Source: Granulicatella elegans ATCC 700633 (GTDB lineage: Bacteria; Bacillota; Bacilli; Lactobacillales; Aerococcaceae). From it: a DNA stretch of 64,000 bases. Numbering within the stretch: the stretch's first letter is position 1; every line of letters starts with the position of its first letter. The translations under genes and the position numbers were made by a program. Location of the stretch: contig NZ_KI391971.1 of the NCBI RefSeq assembly GCF_000162475.2, positions 1,198,911 through 1,262,910 of the forward strand. The letters run 5' to 3'. Positions 8,968 through 17,806 of this stretch are shown piece after piece. The notes below the pieces were generated by a model. The model searched no databases. It saw only the letters and a program-made list of their open reading frames with translations, and was not told the origin of the DNA.

Positions 8968-10018
8968 AACGTGTTCTCCTTAATCTCCATAATGCAAAGA
9001 CCATTAATAGAAGTGTATAAATTCCAAGTAATCCAAAAATACGAGTCATTTGTGTTCCCTCATTTAAACGGTTTAATTGATAAAATCCAGATATAATCAA
9101 AGCTACCGGATTATACTGATTCACCCATGGAAGATGGCTATTCATAAATGCGCGTATACTACTTCCCATTAATCCTGCAATAGCGGATGCAATCATATTG
9201 GTCATTAATGCTACTATAATCCGTCCTTGTATACTCAACTGTTGAAGAGTTCCTATTAAAATTCCAAAGGATAATCCAAAAACATTTCCTATAAGCATTA
9301 ATAAAATACTACCTGTCCAATCTGTAAATAACTGTAATTTTAAAATTTGAGTCATATACACTAATAAAAGTGCATTCGAAAGTAAATTCAACGTTAATCC
9401 TGTAGCAAAACTGTAAATCAGAAATTTCCATTTACTAAATGAACTTCCCATAACTCTTCGTCCTACTTCAGATAAATTACCATTCATATACGCTACACAA
9501 ACAACTCCACTGAAGATAGAATACATTGCAAAACTTGCTAGACTTGAATAGAACAGCATCGTTCCTTCACTAACATCACTCTTTGTTTCTTTAATCCAAC
9601 TTTTTTTATAATCAATGGTAGAGGCACTTTTTCCAAGAGATTGAACTTGTTTGATTTGAGTTACGACGTTTTTCAACACACTTTGTGGAATACCTGATTC
9701 TTTTGCGACTACAACATCCAACTGATAATCAACAAATCCATCGACTTTACCATCAAGCGTTAACTGCTTTCCTTCTTCTGCTGAAGTGACATCTGTAATT
9801 TTAAAATTTTCACCTGCTTGTTCGAATACAAAATGAAAAGGATGATCCTTCGTTATTGCCACTCGAACGGGATTTAATTCCTGATGAATCACACCAGAAA
9901 GTGATAAATAAAAGAAAGTTATTAAAATCACTGGATAACATAATACCCAAAATGAAAATGCAAAATCTTTTACCGTATTTTTAAATAAATACTTAAATAA
10001 CTTAAAAAATGTCATCAT
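8954..10018 (-). CDS. ABC-2 type transporter permease (first permease of exporter)
   Basis: This 354-residue membrane protein has one N-terminal helix (FWVLCYPVILITFFYLS), a soluble loop (about 40-170) and a C-terminal block of about five helices. The ABC-2 topology matches its downstream neighbour, so the two likely form a heterodimeric channel. Its start overlaps the end of the ATPase gene by four bases, and its end overlaps the next permease, showing translational coupling. AAAGGAC lies upstream. Two ATG codons in a row leave the exact start uncertain by one residue. Confidence 0.88.
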   Translation of the reverse strand: MMTFFKLFKYLFKNTVKDFAFSFWVLCYPVILITFFYLSLSGVIHQELNPVRVAITKDHPFHFVFEQAGENFKITDVTSAEEGKQLTLDGKVDGFVDYQLDVVVAKESGIPQSVLKNVVTQIKQVQSLGKSASTIDYKKSWIKETKSDVSEGTMLFYSSLASFAMYSIFSGVVCVAYMNGNLSEVGRRVMGSSFSKWKFLIYSFATGLTLNLLSNALLLVYMTQILKLQLFTDWTGSILLMLIGNVFGLSFGILIGTLQQLSIQGRIIVALMTNMIASAIAGLMGSSIRAFMNSHLPWVNQYNPVALIISGFYQLNRLNEGTQMTRIFGLLGIYTLLLMVFALWRLRRTRYDSL

Positions 10019-10959
10019 CTATCACGAAGTCCTTTCCCAGTATAGGCTAGAAATACATCATCTAAACTTGGTTGTTCACTATATAAGCGCACATAATTTA
10101 ATTGCAATTCTTCAATCGTGTTGGCAACATGCATTAAATGATTATTTCCCTTTTTAAAATGAAATTTCAACTGTTGCTTTTGTTCTTCCATTACTAAAAT
10201 TTGAGGAATTTGTCTTAATCGCTCTAATTGTTCACTTGTTGGAATCGTTGTTAATTCTACTTGAATAATTTCTGAAGTAGTAATCGATGCTTTTAATTCT
10301 TGAGACGTTCCAGAAATAATGCTCTTTCCTTTATCCATAATCACAATACGATCACTTAATCCATCCACTTCATCTAAATAATGAGTGGTATAAATAATGG
10401 TACTACCTTTTTCATTTAATTGACGAATTCCGTCTAAAATAAACGAACGACTTTGAGTATCAACTGCAACAGTCGGTTCATCAAAGAAAATTAAAGATGG
10501 TTTATGGACGATTCCGCAAGCAATATTTAATCGGCGTTTCAATCCGCCACTTAATTTTTTCGGAAGAAATTTACGAAACTCTTGTAATTCTGTAAATTCA
10601 ATCGCTTCTTTTACATATTGTTTTCGCAATGTTGAATCTGAAATATATAGTCCACAAAAGAAATCAATATTTTCTTCCACTGTTAAATTTTCTAAATAAG
10701 CTAACTCTTGTGGTACAATTCCAATTTGCCCTCTAGCTTTAGCAGATAATGGAAATTGATTTTCTCCTAACACTGTAATTTCTCCACTATCAAATGTTAA
10801 AAATCCTAGCATACAATTGATTAAAGTTGTTTTTCCACATCCATTTGGACCAAGAAGCGCTAATAACTCCCCTTTTTGAATCTCAATTTCAAAGTGATTT
10901 AATGCCATTAAATCTTTATATCGTTTCACTAAACCTTTAACTACAATACTTGTTTCCAT
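10015..10959 (-). CDS. ABC transporter ATP-binding protein (exporter)
   Basis: This 314-residue ATPase belongs to the drug/lipid exporter class. It has Walker A GPNGCGKTT (about 38-46), signature LSGGLKRRLNIA, Walker B LIFFDEPT and an H-loop in TTHYLDEVD. The C-terminal extension of about 90 residues (from LTTIPTSEQ) is typical of DrrA/YvfR-like ATPases. It leads the operon 10015-7828. It is divergent from a histidine kinase/response regulator pair, an arrangement known from B. subtilis yvfRS-yvfTU, which suggests the regulator controls this operon. Confidence 0.92.
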   Translation of the reverse strand: METSIVVKGLVKRYKDLMALNHFEIEIQKGELLALLGPNGCGKTTLINCMLGFLTFDSGEITVLGENQFPLSAKARGQIGIVPQELAYLENLTVEENIDFFCGLYISDSTLRKQYVKEAIEFTELQEFRKFLPKKLSGGLKRRLNIACGIVHKPSLIFFDEPTVAVDTQSRSFILDGIRQLNEKGSTIIYTTHYLDEVDGLSDRIVIMDKGKSIISGTSQELKASITTSEIIQVELTTIPTSEQLERLRQIPQILVMEEQKQQLKFHFKKGNNHLMHVANTIEELQLNYVRLYSEQPSLDDVFLAYTGKGLRDR

Positions 10960-11038
10960 ATATTCACCTATCCTTTCATCACAATCTTAGTATATAAAAT
11001 GTCTTCACTCTTACCTAGTGTCAAATATCATCATCTGC

Positions 11039-11056
11039 ATATGACATTTGTCATAT
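11039..11056. promoter_or_regulatory. Palindromic operator candidate between the ABC exporter and its two-component system
   Basis: The 18-base sequence ATATGACATTTGTCATAT has perfect 8-base arms around TT. It lies in the 160-base divergent region, 80 bases from the ABC ATPase start and 64 bases from the kinase start. A TTGACA (11019-11024, minus strand) lies 14 bases from it on the exporter side. Such symmetric ATGAC/GTCAT sites suit a dimeric NarL-type regulator like that encoded at 12162. Binding is inferred, not shown. Confidence 0.6.
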
Positions 11057-11119
11057 TTTTATAGAATTTTGTGACTTTTGCAGTTATACTACAATAAAAA
11101 GCAGATTGGAGGGATAGTC

Positions 11120-12169
11120 TTGCGTACATTCATTGAAAAATCATTATTTTTTATTCTCATCAGTATTTTTTTAGCACAGGAAAATATTGAACTGTTGACA
11201 ATTTTTCTAGGATTTTGTATCTATATCCTCTCTCTTTCTCCTTATGTCAGTTCAAAATTCATTTCATCGATTGCATTAGGGATTTCTGGAATACTTTGTA
11301 TTCTATTTCCACAGACTGGACTTTATAGTGTACTGTTCATCATACATGCGGTTCATTTATATGGTTTATGGGGAATTTTTTCTGGGGTGATTTTATTTTT
11401 ATATCCTCATTTATTTACCATTATCCTCGGTATCATTGGCAGTTATATGATATTACAAACTCAAAAGGATGAGGCTTTTCAAAAGAAAAATTATCAAATA
11501 CAAAATGATTTAGAACTAGAACGTCTAAAATTAGTACAACGCCAACAATCAAGTTCTGAAGAAGTTTTAAAACAAATGGAAATTGCCACGTTAAAAGAAA
11601 GAAATCGGATTTCTCATGCATTACACGATCAACTAGGACATACTTTGAGTGCTTCTATTATGCAATTGGAAGCTCTACAAATTATTACAACTGAACCCGT
11701 TGTTGAAGAAAAATTAGAACATTTATCAAGCATTTTACAACAGGAAATGTATAACATTCGATTAACTATTCACCAAATGTATGATGACTCTTTCTCACTT
11801 TCACAAAGAATGGATACACTCCTTCAACCTTTAAAGGAAAAAGCACAAGTGAATTTTACAAACACTATATCAGATAGTATTCCGATTACTATAAAATATG
11901 ATATTTTAACGATTTGTAAGGAATTGACGACAAATTTCATGAAACATTCGAATGGAACACAACTTCAATTATTCCTATTAGAACAAAAAACAACCTACAC
12001 CATTGATTATAGAGACAATGGTGACCGTCCAACTAATACTCCCTCAGGCATGGGCCTTACAATGATGAAGGAACTAGTGGAAAAACATAATGGAGATTTT
12101 ACACTTCAAACAAACAATGGATACGAAATTTTTATTCGTATTCCAAAACAGGAGGCCTCTCATGATTAA
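11120..12169 (+). CDS. Sensor histidine kinase, DesK/HisKA_3 type
   Basis: The start is a TTG at 11120, preceded by GGAGGG; the open frame extends upstream without a better site. The N-terminal 120 residues hold several membrane helices and almost no extracytoplasmic domain, as in intramembrane-sensing kinases. A coiled-coil linker follows, then the phosphoacceptor box RISHALHDQLGH, and a HATPase domain with N-box ELTTNFMKHS, DNGD and GMGL. The gene overlaps its response regulator by 8 bases. It is divergent from an ABC exporter, so membrane stress or an exported compound is a likely signal. Confidence 0.93.
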   Translation: MRTFIEKSLFFILISIFLAQENIELLTIFLGFCIYILSLSPYVSSKFISSIALGISGILCILFPQTGLYSVLFIIHAVHLYGLWGIFSGVILFLYPHLFTIILGIIGSYMILQTQKDEAFQKKNYQIQNDLELERLKLVQRQQSSSEEVLKQMEIATLKERNRISHALHDQLGHTLSASIMQLEALQIITTEPVVEEKLEHLSSILQQEMYNIRLTIHQMYDDSFSLSQRMDTLLQPLKEKAQVNFTNTISDSIPITIKYDILTICKELTTNFMKHSNGTQLQLFLLEQKTTYTIDYRDNGDRPTNTPSGMGLTMMKELVEKHNGDFTLQTNNGYEIFIRIPKQEASHD

Positions 12170-12776
12170 AACGATTCTTATTGATGATGATTATTTAGTA
12201 TTACAAGCATTAGAAACCATTCTTTCTGCCCAATCTCATATTGAAGTCGTTGGAATGGGAAGTAATGGAGCTGAAGCGATTCAACTATACGAACAACATA
12301 AGCCTGATTTAGTTTTAATGGACATTCGAATGGAACCTACTTCTGGAATTGATGCAGCTAGTCAAATTTTACAAGACTATCCTGAAGCAAAAATTTTATT
12401 TTTAACGACCTTTCAAGATGATGAATATATTACAAAAGCATTAGCGATTGGCTGTAAAGGATATTTATTAAAACAACATATTAAAGGCATCATCCCTGCT
12501 ATCGAAGCAGTTATGAATCATCAAATTGTATACGATTCAACAATCGATATGCCTGTTAAAAAATTGGTTCAACGAAAAACTAGTAAGCTTCTGAACGAAA
12601 GAGAAAATGAATTATTGTATTTAATAGCAGAAGGATACAATAATAAAGAAATCGCAGAAAAAATGTACTTAAGCGAAGGCACCATCCGAAACTACCTCTC
12701 CTTACTTTTAGAAAAATTAAACTTAAGAGACAGAACCCAATTAGCCATTTATTACTATAAAGATTTGGTAGAATGA
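12162..12776 (+). CDS. Response regulator, NarL/LuxR family
   Basis: The start ATG at 12162 follows AGGAGG; an open frame upstream of it is inside the kinase gene. The 204-residue protein has a receiver domain with the acidic pair IDDD (about 8-10), phosphoacceptor Asp54 in VLMDIRM, the Thr in FLTTF and Lys in YLLKQ. A LuxR-type helix-turn-helix follows at about 145-195 (LNERENELLYLIAEGYNNKEIAEKMYLSEGTIRNY). It should be phosphorylated by the kinase at 11120. A likely target is the palindrome at 11039-11056. Confidence 0.95.
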   Translation: MIKTILIDDDYLVLQALETILSAQSHIEVVGMGSNGAEAIQLYEQHKPDLVLMDIRMEPTSGIDAASQILQDYPEAKILFLTTFQDDEYITKALAIGCKGYLLKQHIKGIIPAIEAVMNHQIVYDSTIDMPVKKLVQRKTSKLLNERENELLYLIAEGYNNKEIAEKMYLSEGTIRNYLSLLLEKLNLRDRTQLAIYYYKDLVE

Positions 12777-12793
12777 ACTATTAATGACAAAAC

Positions 12794-12820
12794 AAAGACA
12801 CCACAAAGTGGTGTCTTTTT
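12794..12820 (+). terminator. Intrinsic terminator after the response regulator
   Basis: AAGACACCAC pairs with GTGGTGTCTT around a short loop, followed by five T. It lies 18 bases after the stop. Confidence 0.9.
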
Positions 12821-12837
12821 AATGTGCCATTATAAAA

Positions 12838-12911
12838 AAAGGAATTTCCATGTAGCAGCCATGAAACCGCAGGTTTGCTAGCGTCCTTTGCTACTTTCAG
12901 GAAATTCCATT
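12838..12911 (-). repeat. Structured 3'-UTR repeat, short copy C
   Basis: Read on the minus strand, it begins 17 bases after the pgi stop. Outer arms GGAATTTCC/GGAAATTCC and GTAGCA/TGCTAC match copy B. Only hairpin P2 (AAACC/GGTTT between AGC and CAT) is kept; P3 and P4 are absent. Seven T follow the last arm, so it can act as the pgi terminator. It shows that P3 and P4 leave as a block without breaking the closing stem. Confidence 0.8.
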
Positions 12912-12927
12912 AAAAAAATTATTTATT

Positions 12928-14274
12928 CTATAAACGATTGTTCAACTCTTCTGCTAGTTCTTCAAATCCTGGTTTACCTAATAAAGCAAACATATTTTTC
13001 TTATACGCTTCAACACCAGGTTGATCAAATGGATTCACACCATTTAAGTAACCAGAAATACCTACAGCGATTTCGAAGAAGTAAATTAAATGACCTAAAG
13101 TATAAGCTGACATATCAGGAATTGTTACAACAAAGTTTGGAACTTGGCCATCCGTATGCGCTAATAAAGTACCTTGGAAAGCTTTTGTATTTACAAAATC
13201 CATTGTTTTACCTTGTAAATAACCTAAACCATCTAAATCTTCCTCAGTTTCAGGAATTGTTACAGTTTCATTAGGAGTACCCACTTTAATAACCGTTTCG
13301 AAGATATTACGTTGACCTTCTTGAATATATTGACCTAATGAGTGTAAATCAGTTGAGAAGTTCGCACTTGAAGGATAAATACCTTTCAAGTCTTTCCCTT
13401 CAGATTCACCGAATAATTGTTTCCACCATTCAGAGAAGTATTGTAAAGTTGGCTCATAATTAATTAATAATTCAGTCACTTTACCTTTACGATATAACAC
13501 ATTTCTAGCTACCGCATATTGATAAGCTTCATTTTCTTTTAAGTTTGGTGAGCTATAAGCCACACGAGCATCTTCAGCCCCTTGCATTAACGCATCTACA
13601 TCTGCACCAGTTACAGCAATTGGTAATAAACCTACAGCTGTTAATACAGTGAAACGTCCACCTACATCATCTGGAATAACAAATGTTTGATAACCTTCAA
13701 CATCTGCTTCTGATTTTAATGCTCCACGAGCACGGTCAGTTGTTGCATAAATACGTTTAACCGCTTCTTCTTTACCATATTTTTTAATTAATAAATCTTT
13801 AAATACACGGAACGCAATCGCTGGTTCTGTAGTTGTACCTGATTTAGAAATTACGTTTACTGAAAAATCACGGTCTCCAATTAACTCAATTAAACCATGT
13901 AAGTAAGTTGAGCTAATGCTGTTTCCTGCAAATAACACTTGAGGTGTTTTACGTTGTTCTGCTGGTAAATAGTTGTAGAATGCATGATTTAAGAAATCAA
14001 TTGCTGCACGAGCTCCTAAATATGAACCACCAATACCAATAACAACTAATACTTCAGAATCTTCTTGAATTTTTTTAGCTGCTTCTTTGATACGAGCAAA
14101 TTCTTCTTTATCATAATCACGAGGTAAGTTAATCCAACCAGTGAAATCTGCACCTGCTCCTAATCCCTCTCTTAAATCTTTGTCAACTGCTGTTACAGTT
14201 GATTGTAATTGATTGATTTCTTCTTGATTAAAGAAACCTAATGCTTTGGAATAATCAAATGAAATATGTCCCAT
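12928..14274 (-). CDS. pgi: Glucose-6-phosphate isomerase
   Basis: Pgi interconverts glucose 6-phosphate and fructose 6-phosphate in the cytoplasm. The 448-residue length is the short Gram-positive form. Sugar-phosphate binding segments are [14 protein letters not shown] (about 79-92) and [14 protein letters not shown]. Catalytic surroundings include [11 protein letters not shown] and the C-terminal [13 protein letters not shown]-like stretch ([17 protein letters not shown]). GGAGG lies before the ATG. It is a single-gene unit that ends in short repeat copy C. Confidence 0.98.
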   Translation of the reverse strand: MGHISFDYSKALGFFNQEEINQLQSTVTAVDKDLREGLGAGADFTGWINLPRDYDKEEFARIKEAAKKIQEDSEVLVVIGIGGSYLGARAAIDFLNHAFYNYLPAEQRKTPQVLFAGNSISSTYLHGLIELIGDRDFSVNVISKSGTTTEPAIAFRVFKDLLIKKYGKEEAVKRIYATTDRARGALKSEADVEGYQTFVIPDDVGGRFTVLTAVGLLPIAVTGADVDALMQGAEDARVAYSSPNLKENEAYQYAVARNVLYRKGKVTELLINYEPTLQYFSEWWKQLFGESEGKDLKGIYPSSANFSTDLHSLGQYIQEGQRNIFETVIKVGTPNETVTIPETEEDLDGLGYLQGKTMDFVNTKAFQGTLLAHTDGQVPNFVVTIPDMSAYTLGHLIYFFEIAVGISGYLNGVNPFDQPGVEAYKKNMFALLGKPGFEELAEELNNRL

Positions 14275-14334
14275 AATGAACCTCCTAAAAATTTCTTCTT
14301 CTATTATATCAATTTTTCTATAAAATGAATACTA

Positions 14335-14727
14335 CTAAGCTTTGTTTTCTTTTGGTTTTACAAATTTTTCTTGCGCCTCTTCAATCCAATACGGCAATTG
14401 ATGCGCTAAAGATGAAAATCCAATTGGAGGAGTAAAGCGTTTCTTATTTCGCTTAATTCTCGTTGGTGTAGAAGGTACATCTAATTTTTCTAATGCACGA
14501 ATTGATAAACTAATTTTATCGGTAAATTCATCTACATCAATTACTTTTGCAGTTACTTCTTCTCCAATTTTTACAAAATTATGCACATTATCCATATATC
14601 CATGCTTACATTCAGAAATATGAATTAATCCTTGTGTTTCTTCATCCAATGCTAGAAAAATTCCATAAGGCTGAACTCCTGTCACTTTAGCAGTAATCAC
14701 ATCTCCAATGCGATACGTCTGTGTCAT
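14335..14727 (-). CDS. cvfD: S1 domain RNA-binding protein, CvfD/YugI (general stress protein 13) family
   Basis: This small protein (130 residues) has a single S1 domain at about 5-75 (GDVITAKVTGVQPYGIFLAL, then TQGLIHISE and ISLSIRAL). A basic, low-complexity tail follows. CvfD in streptococci binds ribosomes or RNA and regulates genes after transcription. The ATG at 14727 has AGGGG upstream; a TTG two codons earlier is less likely. The stop of the cyclophilin gene lies just 9 bases upstream, so both are probably one operon. Confidence 0.88.
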   Translation of the reverse strand: MTQTYRIGDVITAKVTGVQPYGIFLALDEETQGLIHISECKHGYMDNVHNFVKIGEEVTAKVIDVDEFTDKISLSIRALEKLDVPSTPTRIKRNKKRFTPPIGFSSLAHQLPYWIEEAQEKFVKPKENKA

Positions 14728-14736
14728 GTTCAACCC

Positions 14737-15330
14737 CTACCTTTTCACTACTGTCGTTGATTCAATCACAACATCTTCTAATGGACGGTCTTGACCATTG
14801 CGTTTAACGGATTCAATTTTTAATACAACGTCCATTCCTTCAACAACACGACCAAAAACAGTATGACGATGATCTAACCATGGTGTTCCACCATCTTTTG
14901 CATAAGCTTCAACAATTTTTTCTGGCCATCCCATCTCTTTTAATTGCGTTAACATTTGAGCAGGAACATGTTTTGCTGTTACGATGAAAAATTGTGAACC
15001 ATTTGTATTTGGTCCAGCATTTGCCATTGAAAGAGCTCCGTAAAGATTAAATAATTCTTTTGAAAATTCATCTTCAAATTTTGGTCCCCAAATCGATTCT
15101 CCACCCATACCAGTACCAGTTGGGTCTCCACCTTGAATCATAAAATCTTCAATAACACGATGGAAAATCACTCCATCGTAGTAACCATTTTTCGCATGTG
15201 TCACAAAGTTTTTAACTGTCTTCGGTGCACGCTTTTTAAATAATTCTAAAGTAATATCCCCCATATTTGTATGTAAAATTACAACAGGGTTTCCTTTTAA
15301 TTGTCTTCTTAATTGTGGAAATATAACCAT
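14737..15330 (-). CDS. ppiB: Peptidyl-prolyl cis-trans isomerase, cyclophilin type
   Basis: Cyclophilins speed cis-trans isomerisation of Xaa-Pro bonds. The 197-residue protein has the cyclophilin core with [19 protein letters not shown] (catalytic Arg), [16 protein letters not shown] and a late [17 protein letters not shown]. No signal peptide or lipobox is present, so it should be cytosolic. An insertion of about 20 residues ([21 protein letters not shown]) between the core strands is usual in the lactic-acid-bacterial branch. It is followed closely by cvfD. Confidence 0.94.
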   Translation of the reverse strand: MVIFPQLRRQLKGNPVVILHTNMGDITLELFKKRAPKTVKNFVTHAKNGYYDGVIFHRVIEDFMIQGGDPTGTGMGGESIWGPKFEDEFSKELFNLYGALSMANAGPNTNGSQFFIVTAKHVPAQMLTQLKEMGWPEKIVEAYAKDGGTPWLDHRHTVFGRVVEGMDVVLKIESVKRNGQDRPLEDVVIESTTVVKR

Positions 15331-15424
15331 TTTCCCCTTATTCTTCCCTTCTTTTCTAAGTTTTATACTGCTTCAATTAAACCATAAAATGCCTTTTTTA
15401 TCAATTTATGGACGAAGTTTCAAC

Positions 15425-16072
15425 CTACTCATCTCCGACAGAAGCAACAATTTGTGCCCAATAGCGATCCACTAATAAATCTTTCTCTGGCTTTGCTTTT
15501 TCTAATTGCTTTTCTGCAATTTTTAACAGTTCTTCTGAAACTGGAATAAAATGAGAAATTTTCTTTCCATTTACAATATAAATTCCTACTCCTGCTTCTT
15601 GTTGATTACTAAAAAGAATACGATCAAATACAATATTTTTTTGCAACATTCGATCGACACAGTAATATTTTACAATTTCAATAATACGATCGTCGTAACC
15701 TTCTTCCGCAATGCATAACTTTTCAAAAAATTCATCACAACTTCCCACATAACGAACAGCATATCCACTATCTAAGAAATCTTGATTCGTTGTTTGATCA
15801 TCAATTAATACTTGTTGTAATTCTTTTTGCATTTCTTCTTCCTTCGGATAGAAATGAATCAAAATTTTCTTATCCATATCTTGGTAATTCAAAATATATG
15901 GAATAAAGTATTTTTGCCCACAATGTGGACAAGTACATTGAAATACTGTTTGATTGATTAATTTTTCTTTTAACTCTGGAGTTTCAGTCACATTTACATT
16001 TTGATAAATCGTATAGTCAAAAGACTTTTGACATGTTTCACAGTGAATTGGGACTTGATTGACTTCTGTCAT
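15425..16072 (-). CDS. CpXC domain protein (paralogue 1)
   Basis: The 215-residue protein starts with a zinc-ribbon-like CpXC domain: CETC (about 11-14) and CTCPHCG (about 47-53) with spaced aromatic residues. The rest is acidic and mixed alpha/beta (FFEKLCIAEEGYDDRIIEIVKYY). The molecular role of the family is not known. A second member with the same N-terminal pattern lies 2.3 kb away at 18420. The gene is divergent from the DUF212 membrane protein at 16225. Confidence 0.85.
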   Translation of the reverse strand: MTEVNQVPIHCETCQKSFDYTIYQNVNVTETPELKEKLINQTVFQCTCPHCGQKYFIPYILNYQDMDKKILIHFYPKEEEMQKELQQVLIDDQTTNQDFLDSGYAVRYVGSCDEFFEKLCIAEEGYDDRIIEIVKYYCVDRMLQKNIVFDRILFSNQQEAGVGIYIVNGKKISHFIPVSEELLKIAEKQLEKAKPEKDLLVDRYWAQIVASVGDE

Positions 16073-16162
16073 GAATATACCTTCTTTCGAATTCTACTGT
16101 GCCTAGTATACCACGCTCGTCAAAAACTTTCCCCTTTTATTTACTGTTTTTTCTTTCCTTAT

Positions 16163-16192
16163 TTGGTATAACGTTTGAGAATATGGTATAGT
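16163..16192 (+). promoter_or_regulatory. Candidate promoter of the DUF212 membrane protein/reductase unit
   Basis: TTGGTA (16163-16168), an 18-base spacer and TATAGT (16187-16192) precede the start at 16225. GGAAAGAG lies between them and the ATG. Confidence 0.55.
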
Positions 16193-16224
16193 ATAAAGGA
16201 CTAATTAGGAAAGAGTGTATATAT

Positions 16225-16734
16225 ATGACTATTTTTGAAAATTATCCTTTAATAGCAGCATTATCATCAATATTATTTGCACAATTTGTTAAATTTCCAA
16301 TTGCCTTTTTCACTCGAAAAAAAGGAGCACATTTATCCCTTATGACAAGTACGGGTGGAATGCCGAGTTCTCACTCTGCTGCCGTTACTTCACTCATTAC
16401 AGCTCTTGGATTGGAATATGGATTTGCTTCTCCACTTGTAGCAATTGCCACAACATTTGGTGTGATTGTCATGTTTGATGCGATGGCGGTTAGACGTCAA
16501 AGTGGTGAACAAGGAATTTTATTATCACAATTATTTGAAGAACAATTAAGAGATGAATCTACAAAATTATCAGAAATTGAAATTGATGATGATGAACCGA
16601 TTCAATTATTTAATACAGAAGAAAATAAAAAATTAATTATTAAGAAATATCTTGGACATAAACCAGTAGAAGTATTTGGTGGTGCAATGACAGGAATTGT
16701 GATTGCTCTCCTACTACGCTTCTTATATTTCTAA
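16225..16734 (+). CDS. Divergent PAP2 family (DUF212, YuiD-like) membrane protein
   Basis: This 169-residue membrane protein has four or five helices. The segment STGGMPSSHSAAVTSL is the DUF212 version of the PAP2 phosphatase motif (PSxHS), and MFDAMAVRRQSGEQ is also diagnostic. An acidic loop (about 110-140) precedes the last helix. The family is related to lipid phosphatases, but its substrate is not established. The next gene starts about 15 bases after the stop, so both are co-transcribed. Confidence 0.9.
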   Translation: MTIFENYPLIAALSSILFAQFVKFPIAFFTRKKGAHLSLMTSTGGMPSSHSAAVTSLITALGLEYGFASPLVAIATTFGVIVMFDAMAVRRQSGEQGILLSQLFEEQLRDESTKLSEIEIDDDEPIQLFNTEENKKLIIKKYLGHKPVEVFGGAMTGIVIALLLRFLYF

Positions 16735-16748
16735 GAATGGAGAATGAA

Positions 16749-17738
16749 ATGACAACAACAGAAATCGTAGATATTGCCATTATTGGTGGCGGACCCGTTG
16801 GATTATTTACTGCTTTTTATGCAGGACTTCGTCAAGCAAGCGTAAAAATTATCGAAAGCCTTCCTCAACTTGGAGGACAACCTGGAATGTTATATCCTGA
16901 AAAAATGGTGTACGATATTCCTGCTTATCCTGAAATTTTAGCTGGAGATTTAGTAGAAAACTTAATCAAGCAATTAGATAGATTTGAAGCTACACAAATT
17001 TGCTTAGAAGAAGAAGCTCTTCAAATTGAAAAGCACGAAGACTACTATGAAATTACAACTTCTAAACAAAAACACTTTGCAAGAACGATTATTATTGCAT
17101 GTGGGAACGGAGCTTTCCGTCCTCGTAAATTAGAATTAGAAGGTGCAGAAAATTATGAAAATCATCAACTGCACTACTTCGTGACTAATTTAGAACAATT
17201 TAGAGATAAAAACATTGCCATTTGTGGTGGTGGAGATTCTGCAGTTGACTGGGCATTAGCGTTAGAAAATATCGCCAAAAAAGTTAGCATCATTCACCGT
17301 CGTCCACAATTCAGAGCACACGAACATAGTGTTGAATTACTTCAAAATTCTTCCGTTGAAATCTTTACACCATTCATTCCAGAACGTTTAAATGGAAATG
17401 GAAATACGCTTCAATCTGTTACATTCAAACAAGCTCGTGGAGAAGAAGAAATTGAATTAGAAGTAGATGACTTCATTGTCAGCTATGGCATTTCCTCTTC
17501 TATTGGATCCATTAAAGATTGGGGATTTGAACTTCAAAGAAATGCGATTATCACAAATAGCAAAATGGAAACAAATCTTCCAGGTATATTTGCCGTTGGT
17601 GATATTGCCACATACGAAGGAAAAGTGCAAATTATCGCAACAGGATTTGGTGAAGCTCCGATTGCTGTTAACCAAGCAATGGCATACATTCATCCTGAGA
17701 AAAGAATCCAAACCATTCATAGTTCTTCTCTTTTCTAA
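16749..17738 (+). CDS. Ferredoxin--NADP reductase, YumC type
   Basis: This FAD and NAD(P)H-binding flavoprotein has an FAD motif IGGGPVGLFTAFYAG (about 10-24), an NADP motif CGGGDSAVDWALAL and a C-terminal FAVGDIATYEGKVQ. It resembles thioredoxin reductase but has no CxxC redox centre, which identifies the thioredoxin-reductase-like ferredoxin/flavodoxin reductases (YumC). I chose the ATG at 16749 because GGAG lies 6 bases before it; an ATG at 16737 overlaps that site. A possible electron partner is the ferredoxin at 39383. Confidence 0.92.
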   Translation: MTTTEIVDIAIIGGGPVGLFTAFYAGLRQASVKIIESLPQLGGQPGMLYPEKMVYDIPAYPEILAGDLVENLIKQLDRFEATQICLEEEALQIEKHEDYYEITTSKQKHFARTIIIACGNGAFRPRKLELEGAENYENHQLHYFVTNLEQFRDKNIAICGGGDSAVDWALALENIAKKVSIIHRRPQFRAHEHSVELLQNSSVEIFTPFIPERLNGNGNTLQSVTFKQARGEEEIELEVDDFIVSYGISSSIGSIKDWGFELQRNAIITNSKMETNLPGIFAVGDIATYEGKVQIIATGFGEAPIAVNQAMAYIHPEKRIQTIHSSSLF

Positions 17739-17748
17739 TAATATATGA

Positions 17749-17789
17749 TATAATGATGTATTCGTTTCCACTTTTAAATTCTGGAAACG
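17749..17789 (+). promoter_or_regulatory. pgpA promoter -10 box and 5'-terminal hairpin
   Basis: A TATAAT (17749-17754) would start RNA near 17761. The first transcribed bases form a hairpin, CGTTTCCA (17763-17770) with TGGAAACG (17782-17789), directly before the ribosome site GGAAGGAG. A -35 box is not clear. The hairpin may stabilise the 5' end or control access to the ribosome site. Confidence 0.5.
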
Positions 17790-17806
17790 TGGAAGGAGAG
17801 TTTTTT

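Noticed and set aside
16749-17738. Thioredoxin reductase
   Set aside because: The FAD and NADP motifs fit, but the CxxC redox pair is absent, so a ferredoxin-NADP reductase of YumC type is the better call.
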